Assembly: GCF_002300165.1 (NCBI RefSeq)
Contig: NZ_MLCE01000012.1
Location: 310,001 to 374,000 of the forward strand
Direction of reading: 5' to 3'
Length of the DNA stretch: 64,000 nt
Source of the DNA: Streptomyces sp. Tue6028
Lineage (GTDB): Bacteria > Actinomycetota > Actinomycetes > Streptomycetales > Streptomycetaceae
Shown here: piece by piece, positions 34,483 through 43,460 of the stretch
How positions within the stretch are numbered: the stretch's first letter is position 1
How the letters are laid out: each line of letters begins with the position of its first letter
The notes under the pieces: model-generated
The model's input: only the letters and a program-made list of their open reading frames with translations
The model's database searches: none
Told to the model about the DNA's origin: nothing
Program-made: the position numbers and the translations under genes

Positions 34483-35793
34483 TTGACTCACCGATGCGTT
34501 CGGATCGGCATTCTCGGACTCACCCTCGTGGCGGGACTCGCGACGGCCCCCACGGCCACCGCGGGCACCGCACCCGGCACCGCACCCGCCGCCCCCACTG
34601 CCGTCGCGTCCCCCACCGTGGAGGAGCAGCGGCTCGACCGGGCGGCGCCCCAGGAGATCCTGCGCCGTTCCGGATTCGACTCCGTGGCGCCGCAGTTCGC
34701 GCGGGCCCTCGCCGACGCGGACTCCTACGCGCAGGCGGAGCACCTCGTCGAGCGGCAGGGGGCCCGGCTGTGGCGGCGGGCCGTCGACCGGGCCCAGGGC
34801 CGGGGGCCCGCGGGCGGCGACCTCAGCCGTGACGACGACCGTCCGCTGTACTGGGCACGTCTGGGCATGACCCGCGAAATCCGGGCGTGGGAGCCGGAGT
34901 TCGGCCTCTCGGACAGCCGGCGGGCCAGGCTGCTGGACACCCTGGAGCGCACTTCACGCGGCCAGGACACCGTCCGCTACCCGCACGGCCGGGACGTGCG
35001 GCGCATCCTGGTCACCGGCTTCGACCCGTTCACGCTGGACCGCGACGTCCGGATCTCCAACCCCTCGGGCGCCACCGCGCTCGCCCTCGACGGCACCGTG
35101 ATCGAGACCGCGCACGGTCCCGCCCGCGTCGAGACCGTCGTCTTCCCGGTCCGCTGGCAGGACTTCGCCGACGGGACGGTCGAGCGGACGCTGCGTCCGC
35201 ACCTGCCGCACGTCGACCTGTTCACCACGGTCAGTCAGGGGCGGGTCGGCCGCTTCGACGTGGAGCGCACCAACGGGGCCTGGCGGGGCGGTTTCCCGGA
35301 CAATCTGAACGTCCCGGTGACCGGAACCGTGCCGGTCACCGATCCGGCCTCGCAGCCCCAGTGGACGTCGACGACACTGCCGTACGCGGCGATCGTCGCC
35401 GCGCCCACCGGCCGCTTCCCCGTCTACGACAACACCACGGTGACCGAGATCCCGGCGGGCGGCAGCGCGCCGGTCGTCCGCCCCGACGGCCCCACCGAGG
35501 GGTCGACGGCCCGTGCCGGTGGCGGAGGCGACTACCTGTCGAACGAGATCGCGTACCGCGCGACCCTGCTGCGCGACCGTCTCGGCCTGCACTCCTCGCT
35601 GCCCGGAGGACATGTGCACACGCCCGTCCTCCAGTTCGGCACGGACAACACGGACCCGGCGACCGGCACGGTCACCGACCCCGAGTTCGTGCGCAACCGG
35701 CTGGACATCATCGCGCAGGTGCGGGCGATCCTGACGGTCGCCGCGGACACGACCGCCCCCGCCGTCAGTGGGACGGAGCGAAGGCGAGACTGA
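34483..35793 (+). CDS. Secreted pyroglutamyl-peptidase-I-like protein lacking the catalytic cysteine
   Basis: 436 residues, TTG start, with a signal peptide to about residue 27 (RIGILGLTLVAGLATAPTATAG). The region from about 172 resembles C15 pyroglutamyl peptidase: VTGFDPF, VSQGRVGRFDVERTN with the catalytic glutamate position E261, GFPDNLNVPV and GGHVHTPVLQFG with the catalytic histidine position H379. The segment that normally carries the nucleophile (G-T-F/Y-V-C-N-x-x-F-Y) reads GDYLSNEIAYR, so the cysteine is replaced by S353. It may be inactive, use serine, or act in another way. About 145 residues between the signal peptide and the C15 domain have no family I recognise. Its 3' end overlaps the convergent LysE gene by 29 bp. 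Confidence 0.75.
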   Translation: MTHRCVRIGILGLTLVAGLATAPTATAGTAPGTAPAAPTAVASPTVEEQRLDRAAPQEILRRSGFDSVAPQFARALADADSYAQAEHLVERQGARLWRRAVDRAQGRGPAGGDLSRDDDRPLYWARLGMTREIRAWEPEFGLSDSRRARLLDTLERTSRGQDTVRYPHGRDVRRILVTGFDPFTLDRDVRISNPSGATALALDGTVIETAHGPARVETVVFPVRWQDFADGTVERTLRPHLPHVDLFTTVSQGRVGRFDVERTNGAWRGGFPDNLNVPVTGTVPVTDPASQPQWTSTTLPYAAIVAAPTGRFPVYDNTTVTEIPAGGSAPVVRPDGPTEGSTARAGGGGDYLSNEIAYRATLLRDRLGLHSSLPGGHVHTPVLQFGTDNTDPATGTVTDPEFVRNRLDIIAQVRAILTVAADTTAPAVSGTERRRD

Positions 35794-36379
35794 TGCCGAG
35801 CCCGGCCAGGACGGATCCGATGACCTTGTTCAGGGCCTTCTGGCCGCGCAGCATCAGCGTGCGCATCCGGTCGTGCGAGAAGAACACGGCGACCACGCCG
35901 AACCACAGCAGGTGGGCGAGGGACATGAACAGCCCGTAGCCCGCCTGCTGGTAGAGCGGCGTGCCGGGGCTGACGACCTGGGCGAACGTCGACACCACGA
36001 AGAGCGTCGTCTTCGGGTTGAGGACGTTGGTGAGGAACCCGGTGCGCAGCGCGGCGAGCGGGGTCAGCTCCGTCTTGTTCTCCAGGTCCACCTCGACGTC
36101 GCCGCGCGCGCGGAACGTGCGTACGCCGATGTACACGAGGTACGCCGCGCCGATCAGCTTGATCACCGTGAACAGGGCGGTCGATGACGCGATCAGCAGG
36201 CCCACGCCGAGCATCGTGTACGTCACGTGCACCAGGACGCCGGCGGCGACGCCCGTGGCGGCCAGCAGGCCCGTCCTGCGGCCGTACAGGTAGCTGTTGC
36301 GGACCACCATGGCGAAGTCGGCGCCCGGGGCGACGACGGCCAGGACGGTGATGACGGCGACGGCGAGTATCTCGGTCAC
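35765..36379 (-). CDS. LysE-family amino acid exporter
   Basis: 204 residues with six hydrophobic helices. The LysE/RhtB signature is seen in VVAPGADFAMVVRNSYLYGRRTGLLAATGVAAGVLVH (PGP-like PGAD and the GxxxGL loop) and NPKTTLFVVSTFAQVV. It exports amino acids or related compounds across the inner membrane. The GTG start overlaps the TGA stop of the upstream EI24 gene by 4 nt (GTGA), so the two are translationally coupled. Its 3' end overlaps the pyroglutamyl-peptidase-like gene on the other strand. Confidence 0.92.
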   Translation of the reverse strand: MTEILAVAVITVLAVVAPGADFAMVVRNSYLYGRRTGLLAATGVAAGVLVHVTYTMLGVGLLIASSTALFTVIKLIGAAYLVYIGVRTFRARGDVEVDLENKTELTPLAALRTGFLTNVLNPKTTLFVVSTFAQVVSPGTPLYQQAGYGLFMSLAHLLWFGVVAVFFSHDRMRTLMLRGQKALNKVIGSVLAGLGISLAFAPSH

Positions 36380-37167
36380 GGGGTGACTTCCTCCTCGGGA
36401 GCGTCCGCTCCGGTCTCGGCGCTCTCCTCGTCGAGGAGTTCACGCGCCATCAGGGTGGCGCCGGCGACGGCTCCGGGCATCAGGAACACGGCCACGAACG
36501 GGACCAGGAACGCGAGGCCCAGCGGGGTGCCGAAGCCCCAGACCAGCATCTTGCGGGAGCGGAGCAGAGTGAGGCGTTCGCGCAGATCGACGCGGCGGCG
36601 TTGCAGGGCGACCGCGACGAGTTCCTCGGTGAGGAAGAAGCCGGTGACGAAGAAGCCGACCACCGGGACGACGGTCTGGCCGACGAAGGGCACGAAGCCC
36701 AGGGCGAAGAGCAGTACGCCCCAGACGGCGGCCCGTACGAGGATGCGGAGGCTGTCGCGCCCGGAGATCCACAGTTCCCGCCAGAGCGGCAGCCCCGACT
36801 CGGGGGCCGTGCCGTCCGGGGAGACGTCCCGGTCGACCTTCTCGGAGAGGTTCTCGTAGAACGGCTGCCCCACGAGGAGGGTGACCGCCGTGAAGGTGAG
36901 GACGGCGAGGAGCAGGGCCAGGGCGACGAGCAGGGCGGTGAGGAAGCCCCGGAACAGTCCCTGCCAGGGGCTGGTCCAGTCGTCCGCGAAGGGGGTCGCC
37001 CAGCCGATGAAGTCCTCCCCGTACAGGGCGAGGGAGACGAGGGCCGCCGCGTACAGGACCAGGGTGATGAGGCCCGGGAGCAGACCGAAGCCGAACTGCT
37101 TCCCGTGCCCGGCCACCCATCGCTGGCCCCGCACCAAGTAACCGAAGCCCACCCCAAGATCGCGCAT
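36376..37167 (-). CDS. EI24 domain (CysZ-like) membrane protein
   Basis: 263 residues. About six hydrophobic stretches and the motifs PFYENLSEKVDRDVSPDG, GFVPFVGQTVVPVVGFFVTGFFLTEEL and RRRVDLRERLTLLRSRKMLVWGFGTPLGL (each read as a block) match the EI24/CysZ/DUF540 family, which includes sulfate permease CysZ. A transport role is likely, but the substrate is not established in actinobacteria. The C-terminus is acidic. The ATG at 37167 has only a pyrimidine-rich sequence before it and a TAGAGT hexamer exactly 7 nt upstream, so the message is probably leaderless. Coupled to the LysE gene. Confidence 0.87.
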   Translation of the reverse strand: MRDLGVGFGYLVRGQRWVAGHGKQFGFGLLPGLITLVLYAAALVSLALYGEDFIGWATPFADDWTSPWQGLFRGFLTALLVALALLLAVLTFTAVTLLVGQPFYENLSEKVDRDVSPDGTAPESGLPLWRELWISGRDSLRILVRAAVWGVLLFALGFVPFVGQTVVPVVGFFVTGFFLTEELVAVALQRRRVDLRERLTLLRSRKMLVWGFGTPLGLAFLVPFVAVFLMPGAVAGATLMARELLDEESAETGADAPEEEVTP

Positions 37168-37180
37168 GGAGGGAACTCTA
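37168..37180 (-). promoter_or_regulatory. -10 element for leaderless EI24 mRNA
   Basis: Minus-strand TAGAGT (37175-37180), 7 nt, ATG 37167; the 7 nt (TCCCTCC) are anti-Shine-Dalgarno in character and cannot serve as a ribosome site. Confidence 0.5.
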
Positions 37181-37270
37181 GCGGGGCGGGCCTCCGGGCC
37201 CGGGCGGGCCCTGTGGACCCCGGCGGCGCGCACCCCGGGACGCAGCACGTCCGGTGCCGGGGCGGGCGGG

Positions 37271-38134
37271 TCACGCCGGGGTGACCGCGACCACCACCGT
37301 GCCGTCGGCGGCGGGCGACACCGCCGCCGAGACACGGACGGCGCCGGCGCGCGCCACCTGGCCGGCCCGGGACGCCGTGGCGAGGAGCAGCGGCTGAAGC
37401 TGTTCGAGCCCGGCGACGAGCATCTCCTCGCCGGCGACCAGGACCGGCCGGGCCGTCTGCATCACGGCGGCGGCCGCCTCCGTGAGGTCGGCGAGCGGGG
37501 GCAGCGTGGCCCGCACGACCCCCGCCCCGGCCGCCGCCGCCCGCTCCGCCAGCGCGACCTGGAGCGGCAGCAGCGGTGCGAGCGCGGCGGTCAACGCATT
37601 GGCGATACGCCGCAGTTCGGGCGAGGAACCGCGCAGGACGTCGGCGGCGGCACCCAGCACCGGGGTCAGCGCGAGCAGCGCCCCCGCGGCGATGCCGGCC
37701 GCCGCGGGCAGCAGTGGCGAGGACGCGTCGACCAGTTCGCCCAGTGCGGCCACCGCCTCCTGCACGGCGGGTTCGACCGCGTCGAGGACGGGCAGCAGGC
37801 TGTCGCCGAGCGCGGCCAGCAGCGCCTGCGCGGGTTCGCTCACGGGGTGCACCGCGAGGGGCGCCCCGCTGGTGCCCAGCCGGGTCAGGGTGTCCACGAT
37901 CCGGTAGAACGCCTCCTGCACCTGCGGGGAGGCGCTCGCCTCTGCGAGTTCGGCGGTCGTCTCGCGCAGCACGCGCAGCGCCTCCGCCCCGGACCCGTCC
38001 CGGGGGTCGAAGGTGTTGACGGCGATCCTGGTGATGTTCCCTGCCGTGTCGAGGAGTTGGCCGGTGATGTCGGTCGTGCTGCGCGCCATGCGCAGCACGT
38101 CCTCCCGGCTGGGGAGCGACGGAATCGGGGACAT
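37271..38134 (-). CDS. Hypothetical Ala/Leu-rich amphipathic protein
   Basis: 287 residues from the ATG at 38134, which has GAGGAGG 4 nt upstream. I do not recognise a family. The sequence is strongly alanine- and leucine-rich and predicted to be almost all helix: MARSTTDITGQLLDTAGNIT near the start, ALLAALGDSLLPVLDAVEPAVQEAV, and repeated hydrophobic stretches LLPAAAGIAAGALLALTPVLGAAADVL and ALAPLLPLQVALAERAAAAGAG that are too charged at their ends to be sure membrane helices. There is no signal peptide or cysteine. The pattern resembles phasin-like or apolipoprotein-like amphipathic proteins; that is only an impression. It follows the M14 peptidase promoter region divergently. Confidence 0.65.
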   Translation of the reverse strand: MSPIPSLPSREDVLRMARSTTDITGQLLDTAGNITRIAVNTFDPRDGSGAEALRVLRETTAELAEASASPQVQEAFYRIVDTLTRLGTSGAPLAVHPVSEPAQALLAALGDSLLPVLDAVEPAVQEAVAALGELVDASSPLLPAAAGIAAGALLALTPVLGAAADVLRGSSPELRRIANALTAALAPLLPLQVALAERAAAAGAGVVRATLPPLADLTEAAAAVMQTARPVLVAGEEMLVAGLEQLQPLLLATASRAGQVARAGAVRVSAAVSPAADGTVVVAVTPA

Positions 38135-38401
38135 GGGGCCTCCTCGCCACGCACGTTGCCGCTCGGCCGTTCGTTCCGGCGGTCCGGCCCTCCGTCGCGC
38201 CGGCGCCCGCACTCAGCATGCCCCTTCCGGTCCACCGGTGTTGCGCCATCCGGGCCATCACCGATGGCCGCGGTGACGGGAACGCGCTCTTGTTGCGGAT
38301 GGGTCGAACAGGTACACCTCGCCGTACCGACGTGGACCGACCTGACCCGATCTCAGGAAGCCCCCGGCGCCCGGTCCGGGGAACCCCAGGAGGTACGACA
38401 C

Positions 38402-40939
38402 GTGCGCCTGCCGAAGCCCGTCGCCAGAGCCGTCCTGACCGCCGCCGTCGCCGTGACGGCGGCGGGTTCGCTGCTGCTCGCCCCGCACAACGCCACCGCG
38501 GACCGCAGACCGCCCGTCCGTGAGGGCGCGGCCCCGGCGCACGGCGCCGCCAAGGCGCCGGCCGCTGCCACCCGCACCGCCCTCACCGCACCCGTCACCG
38601 ATCTCGCGGCGGACGGCCGCGGCTACCCGCGCGAGCAGGTCCTCGGCGCGGACCCGGAGAACCCGGCCGACAAGTCCCTGAAGCTGGGCCTCGTCCCGTA
38701 CCACGCCATCGCTCCGAAGCTGAACGCCCTCCAGCGGCTGGGCGACCGGGTGAGTGTCGAGGTGGCGGGCCGCTCGGCCGGCGGCCACCGCCTCTACCTG
38801 GTCACCGTCACCGCCCCGGAGTCCGCGCGCCGGGCCCGCGAGCAGGAGCGCATGCGGGAGCTCATCGAGCACGACCCCGGGGCGGCGGCGAAAGACCGGG
38901 CGGTCAGGACGGCGTACAAGACCCCGGTCTTCTTCAACAGCAACATCCACGGCGACGAGTGGGAGGGCACGGACGCGGCCCTCCGGCTGATCGAGCGGCT
39001 CGCGACCACCCGGGACGCCGGGACGGAGGACCTGCTCGCGCACAGCCGGCTGTACTTCGACATCACCGCGAACCCGGACGGCCGGATCGCCGGCACCCGT
39101 GAGAACGCATCCGGCTTCGACCTGAACCGGGACTTCGTCACCGCCTCGCAGCCCGAGGTACGCGCGATGCGGCAGATCGAGATCGACAAGCAGCCGGCCG
39201 TCATGCTCGATCTGCACGGCTATGTCAACGGCACCCTGATCGAGCCGACCACCCCGCCGCACGGCGAGAACTACGAGTACGACCTGTTCCTCAAGAACAC
39301 CTACGCCAACGCCCTCGGCATGGAGGCCGCCGTCAACGGCCTGGGCCTCACGCCCGACAAGGACGGGGTGGAGCCGGCCCAGATCCCGTTCCGGGACCAG
39401 CAGGAGGGCTGGGACGACTGGCCGCCCGTCTTCACCCCGCAGTACGCGGCCTTCCACGGCACGGTCGCCGCGCACACCGTCGAGATCCCATTGACGGTGA
39501 ACGGCTCGGCGTACGACACGCTGCCGGCCGCCGAGCTACGGCGGCGCTCGGCCGTCAACGTGGACGTGGCGGGTGCGGCCATGCGAGCCACCCTCGACTT
39601 CGTCCGGACCCACCGGTCCTCGCTGATCGCCGACCAGATCGAGGTGTTCCGGCGCGGGTCGGCAGGGGCCGCGCAGGTGCCGGTGTCCGCGAAGACCGTG
39701 CCCGGCGTGCCGGGCATCGGCCCCGAGGACGTCTACACGACCGTCTTCCCGCGGGCCTACGTCGTGCCGGCGGGCCGCTCCCAGCGATCCGCGACGGCCG
39801 CCGCGCGCCTGGTGGACCACCTGATCGCCGACGACGTCCGGGTGACCCGGGCGACCGGCGACTTCCGGCTGGCGGGGCGGACGTACCCGAAGGGCTCGTA
39901 CGTCGTCGATCTGCACCAGCCCAAGCGCGGTCTGGCGAACGCGCTGCTGGCGGACGGCAGGGACATCAGCGACAAGGTCTCGACGATGTACGACATCTCG
40001 GGCTGGAGTCTGGGCCGGCTGTGGGGAGCGACGGTCGAGCGGGTGCCGGGCGGAAGCCTGGCGGGGGTCCCGCGCACCGCGGTCCGTTCCGCGGCGCCGG
40101 TGGGGCACGTCGCCGCGCACGGCGACCTCCGGCTCCGGCTCGACACCCCGCAGGAGGTCGCCGCCCTCAACTCCCTGCTGAGGGACGGCGTCGCGGTGCG
40201 GCGGAGCGCGGACGGCAGTGCGCTGGTGCCGTCCGCGGCCCGTGCGCGGGCCGTCTCCCTGGCGGGCGCGTACGACGTCGCCTTCGAGGCGACGAAGGGG
40301 GCCGACGGCACCCCGCTGCACGCCGCCCGGGTCGCCGCCGCGGTCACCCCCGGCGAGCTGTTCGCGCTGCGCGAGATGAACTTCGACGTGGTCCCGGTGT
40401 CGACGGCGGTCCTCGACGCGGGCTTCGACTGGTCCGCCGTCGACGTGCTGTTCGTGTCGTCGGGCCTCGATCACACGGCGCTCACCCCGTCGGCACGGAC
40501 GGCCCTCGACGCGTTCCTGCGCACCCACGGTCTGGTCGGGCGCGGTGCGGTGGGCGCGGCGCTCAACACGGATGCCGGACTGCTCGCGGTGCGGCCGGTG
40601 GAGGGCGACGGCGACGCCAACGGCGTGGTGCGGGTGGTGAACTCGGGCGGGCCGGTGACGGCGGGCGCCCCTGATCACAGCTTCGTGTACGCCCCGGTCT
40701 GGTTCACGGCCGCGGGGCCGGGCGTCCGGGTCGAGCAGTCGTACGCGCCGGGCGATCCGCTGGTCTCCGGGCACTGGCGGCCCTCGGCCGACGGCACGGG
40801 AGGTCCCGCCGCGGCGGCGGGCCGCGCCTCGGTGGTCAGCGGCCCGCGCGTGGTCCTGTTCGGCACGGAACCGCTCTTCCGTGACCATCCCAAGGGCGAG
40901 TTCTCGCAGGTGGGGAGGGCTCTGCTGACGGTCTCCTGA
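38402..40939 (+). CDS. Secreted M14-family zinc carboxypeptidase, large
   Basis: 845 residues, GTG start with AGGAGG 8 nt upstream. A signal peptide (VARAVLTAAVAVTAAGSLLLAP, cleaved near residue 33) precedes the M14 domain: zinc ligands H183 and E186 (NIHGDEWE) and H272 (LDLHGYV), and catalytic E361 (HTVEIPL). Members remove C-terminal residues from peptides. The 440 residues after the peptidase domain form a large accessory region of unknown fold, found in streptomycete M14 proteins of about 850 residues. It has its own terminator and converges on the OsmC gene. Confidence 0.92.
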   Translation: MRLPKPVARAVLTAAVAVTAAGSLLLAPHNATADRRPPVREGAAPAHGAAKAPAAATRTALTAPVTDLAADGRGYPREQVLGADPENPADKSLKLGLVPYHAIAPKLNALQRLGDRVSVEVAGRSAGGHRLYLVTVTAPESARRAREQERMRELIEHDPGAAAKDRAVRTAYKTPVFFNSNIHGDEWEGTDAALRLIERLATTRDAGTEDLLAHSRLYFDITANPDGRIAGTRENASGFDLNRDFVTASQPEVRAMRQIEIDKQPAVMLDLHGYVNGTLIEPTTPPHGENYEYDLFLKNTYANALGMEAAVNGLGLTPDKDGVEPAQIPFRDQQEGWDDWPPVFTPQYAAFHGTVAAHTVEIPLTVNGSAYDTLPAAELRRRSAVNVDVAGAAMRATLDFVRTHRSSLIADQIEVFRRGSAGAAQVPVSAKTVPGVPGIGPEDVYTTVFPRAYVVPAGRSQRSATAAARLVDHLIADDVRVTRATGDFRLAGRTYPKGSYVVDLHQPKRGLANALLADGRDISDKVSTMYDISGWSLGRLWGATVERVPGGSLAGVPRTAVRSAAPVGHVAAHGDLRLRLDTPQEVAALNSLLRDGVAVRRSADGSALVPSAARARAVSLAGAYDVAFEATKGADGTPLHAARVAAAVTPGELFALREMNFDVVPVSTAVLDAGFDWSAVDVLFVSSGLDHTALTPSARTALDAFLRTHGLVGRGAVGAALNTDAGLLAVRPVEGDGDANGVVRVVNSGGPVTAGAPDHSFVYAPVWFTAAGPGVRVEQSYAPGDPLVSGHWRPSADGTGGPAAAAGRASVVSGPRVVLFGTEPLFRDHPKGEFSQVGRALLTVS

Positions 40940-40956
40940 GGCGTCCGGCGAAAGGG

Positions 40957-40993
40957 CGGAGGCCGCACCCCACGTCCCGGGGTGCGGCCTCCG
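40957..40993. terminator. Bidirectional terminator M14 / osmC
   Basis: CGGAGGCCGCACCCC (40957-40971) pairs perfectly with 40979-40993 across a 7-nt loop, 18 bp after the peptidase stop codon and 19 bp before the convergent OsmC stop. Confidence 0.85.
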
Positions 40994-41012
40994 TCATGTG
41001 CAACGAGCGCCG

Positions 41013-41432
41013 TCAGGCAAGCGTCACGGTGATGTTGCCGCGGGTCGCCTTGGAGTACGGGCACACCTGGTGCGCCTTCTCGACGAGCGCGCGGGCGGTG
41101 GCGGCGTCGACGTTCGGGATGTCGGTGGAGATCTCGACGATGATCCCGAACCCGTCGTCGTTCCTGCCGATGCCGACCTTGGCGGTGACGGTCGATCCGG
41201 AGACGTCGGCGTTCTCCTGGCGGGCGACGACGCCGAGGGCGCCCTGGAAGCAGGCGCTGTACCCGGCGGCGAAGAGCTGCTCCGGGTTGGTTCCGGCGCC
41301 GCTGCCGCCCATCTCCTTGGGCGGGTTGACGACGACGTCGAGCTTGCCGTCGTCGGTGGCGACCCGCCCGTCACGGCCGTTCTCGGCGGTGGCGACGGCG
41401 GTGTACAGGACGTCGGTCTGCTGGATGGACAT
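41013..41432 (-). CDS. OsmC/Ohr-family organic hydroperoxide resistance protein
   Basis: 139 residues, full length for the Ohr subgroup. It reduces organic hydroperoxides with two cysteines: C61 in AGYSACFQGAL and C124 in HQVCPYSKATRGN. MSIQQTDVLYTAVATAENGRDGRV is the usual Ohr N-terminus. ATG with AGGAGG about 10 nt upstream. No MarR-type OhrR gene is adjacent (the MarR at 42795 faces another enzyme), so its regulator is elsewhere or is that MarR acting at a distance. Confidence 0.93.
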   Translation of the reverse strand: MSIQQTDVLYTAVATAENGRDGRVATDDGKLDVVVNPPKEMGGSGAGTNPEQLFAAGYSACFQGALGVVARQENADVSGSTVTAKVGIGRNDDGFGIIVEISTDIPNVDAATARALVEKAHQVCPYSKATRGNITVTLA

Positions 41433-41630
41433 ACGGTGCGTTCCTCCTAGGCCCGCCGCGACTCGCGCCCACGATCGCGACAACTTCGGAAAGAAGTTAC
41501 CGCATGCCGGAAATCCAGGAAACAGGTCCCGGCCGCGGACCGCCACCGGCCGCCGCAGGCCCGCGGGGCCCGGTGGTCACCACCGGCCGCCGCGGGCCGA
41601 GAGCCCGGCCGCCGCCGCGGCCGTCACGGC

Positions 41631-42653
41631 TCAGAGCTTGACGATCATCTTGCCGATGTTGTCGCCGCGCAGGACGCCGAAGAACGCCTCCAGGTTGTTC
41701 TCGATGCCCTCGACGACCGTCTCGCGGTACTTGAGCTGCCCGGACGCCACCCAGGGGCCGACCTCCTGGACGAACTGCTGCTGGAGGTCGTAGTGGTCGC
41801 TGACGAGGAAGCCCTCGATGCGGCCGCGGGTCTGGATGAGCCGGGCGAGGTTCTTGGGGCCGGGGGCCGGCTCGGTGTTGTTGTAGATGGAGATCATGCC
41901 GCAGACGGCGATCCGGCCGTTCACGTTGAGGGAGCCGATGGCCGCCTCCAGATGGTCACCGCCCACGTTGTCGAAGTAGACGTCGACGCCGTCGGGGGCG
42001 GCGGCCCGCAGCTGCTCGGCGACCGGCCCGTTCTTGTAGTTGAAGGCGGCGTCGAAGCCGTACTCCTCGACGAGCAGCTTGACCTTCTCGTCGGATCCGG
42101 CCGAACCGATGACGCGCGAGGCGCCCTTGAGCTTGGCGATCTGGCCGACCTGGCTGCCGACGGCACCTGCGGCGCCGGAGACGAAGACGGAGTCGCCCTC
42201 CTTGAAGGACGCGGTGCGCAGCAGGCCGGCGTAGGCGGTGAGACCGGTCATGCCGAGCACGCCGAGGTACGTGGACAGCGGGGCGGCCGCCGGGTCGACC
42301 TTGACGGCCTGCTTGGCGGAGACGGTGGCGTACTCGCGCCAGCCGCCGAAGTGCAGCACGTGGTCGCCGGGTGCGATGCCCTCGGCGTCGGAGGCGATGA
42401 CCTCGCCCACGGCGCCGCCCTGCATGGTCTTGCCCAGCTCGAACGGGGCGGTGTACGACTTGGCGGCGCTCATGCGGCCGCGCATGTACGGGTCGACGGA
42501 CAGGAACGCGTTCCGCACGAGGACCTCGCCCTCCCCCGGCTGCCGGACCTCGGCCTCGACGAGGGCGAAGTCGTCTGCCTGGGGCCAGCCGACCGGCCGG
42601 CTGACGAGATGCCATTCACGGCTGACGGCGGGAACCTGAGGGGTGTCGGTCAT
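41631..42653 (-). CDS. NADP-dependent MDR-family oxidoreductase (alkenal reductase/leukotriene-dehydrogenase type)
   Basis: 340 residues, zinc-free medium-chain reductase. The Rossmann motif is VFVSGAAGAVGSQVGQIAKLKG; FLSVDPYMRGRMSAAKSY and MISIYNNTEPAPGPKN are typical of the YncB/CurA/PTGR1 group that reduces the C=C bond of alpha,beta-unsaturated carbonyls such as alkenals. ATG at 42653 with AGGAAAGG upstream. Divergent from a MarR regulator with two palindromic sites between them, so it is probably derepressed by an electrophile or quinone. Confidence 0.93.
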   Translation of the reverse strand: MTDTPQVPAVSREWHLVSRPVGWPQADDFALVEAEVRQPGEGEVLVRNAFLSVDPYMRGRMSAAKSYTAPFELGKTMQGGAVGEVIASDAEGIAPGDHVLHFGGWREYATVSAKQAVKVDPAAAPLSTYLGVLGMTGLTAYAGLLRTASFKEGDSVFVSGAAGAVGSQVGQIAKLKGASRVIGSAGSDEKVKLLVEEYGFDAAFNYKNGPVAEQLRAAAPDGVDVYFDNVGGDHLEAAIGSLNVNGRIAVCGMISIYNNTEPAPGPKNLARLIQTRGRIEGFLVSDHYDLQQQFVQEVGPWVASGQLKYRETVVEGIENNLEAFFGVLRGDNIGKMIVKL

Positions 42654-42726
42654 GAGGGTGCGCCTTTCCTGCGTTCTCACGGGCTCACGTGCGTACCTGT
42701 CCGCACGCGCCCCGCGGCCGAAATAC

Positions 42727-42739
42727 TTCAGTACCTGAA
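42727..42739. promoter_or_regulatory. MarR operator site 1
   Basis: TTCAGTACCTGAA, a perfect inverted repeat (TTCAG-TAC-CTGAA), nearer the reductase gene. Confidence 0.7.
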
Positions 42740-42750
42740 ACAACCATGCG

Positions 42751-42765
42751 CCTGAATATTTCAGG
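42751..42765. promoter_or_regulatory. MarR operator site 2
   Basis: CCTGAATATTTCAGG, an inverted repeat with a 3-nt centre (CCTGAA-TAT-TTCAGG), same half-site as site 1 and centred 25 bp from it; overlaps the -35 position of the MarR gene. Confidence 0.75.
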
Positions 42766-42781
42766 ATGTCAAGTAACGGGG

Positions 42782-42794
42782 TAGCCTGGAGTCC
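42782..42794 (+). promoter_or_regulatory. -10 element for leaderless marR mRNA
   Basis: TAGCCT (42782-42787), 7 nt, ATG 42795; no purine-rich site at a useful distance. Confidence 0.5.
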
Positions 42795-43229
42795 ATGTCC
42801 ACTCAGAAGACCCCCCGGATCGACCCCCTCACCCTGGAGGTCGTCGACCTCATCGGCTCGGTGGTGGCCCGCTATCACGAGGAGTACGAGGAGGCCGCCG
42901 CGGAGCACGCGCTGACCGGCGCGCAGGCCCGGCTGCTCGGACTGCTGTCGATGGAGCCGGTGCCGATGCGGCGGCTGGCGCAGCAGCTGAAGTGCGAGCC
43001 GTCGAACGTCACGGGGATCGTGGACCGGCTGGAGGCGCGGGGCCTGGTGGAGCGGCGGCCGGATCCGGCCGACCGGCGCGTGAAGCTGGCGGCGGCCACG
43101 GCCGAGGGGCGCAAGGTGGCCCGCGGCCTGCGGGAGTCGCTGAATTTCGCGCGTGAGCCCCTGGCGGGCCTCTCGGACGAGGAGCGTCTCGCGCTGCGGG
43201 ACCTGTTGCGCCGCATGCTCGACGCCTGA
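42795..43229 (+). CDS. MarR-family transcriptional regulator
   Basis: 144 residues. Winged-helix MarR domain with the recognition region MRRLAQQLKCEPSNVTGIVDRLEARGLVERRPDPADRRVKL (read in blocks), including the conserved D-x-R wing. A single cysteine (C64-like position in LKCEPSN) lies at the start of the recognition helix and might sense oxidants. It faces the alkenal-type reductase, with two TTCAG/CTGAA palindromes in the 141-bp gap, the expected arrangement for a repressor of that enzyme and of itself. Confidence 0.93.
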   Translation: MSTQKTPRIDPLTLEVVDLIGSVVARYHEEYEEAAAEHALTGAQARLLGLLSMEPVPMRRLAQQLKCEPSNVTGIVDRLEARGLVERRPDPADRRVKLAAATAEGRKVARGLRESLNFAREPLAGLSDEERLALRDLLRRMLDA

Positions 43230-43460
43230 CCGGCGCCCGCCGCGGACGGCACCGTCCGCCGGACCCCGAAAGGGCCCTGTCCTCGATCATGCCGAGTTCG
43301 CGCCGCCCGGCAGCGCGCCCGGCGGCGGTCCCGTCAGTCGTCCGCGCTCCGCGCGGCGGCCTGCCGCACGCCTCGGCCACTGGTCCGTCCCGGCAGGCCG
43401 GGACGGACGCAGGGCGTGTGGCGCCCGCCCGGTCCGGGAGCGCTGCCACGCTCGTCGTCC

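Noticed and set aside
36480..38261. 593-codon frame spanning two minus-strand genes
   Set aside because: Out of frame with both the EI24 and Ala-rich genes and no recognisable domain.
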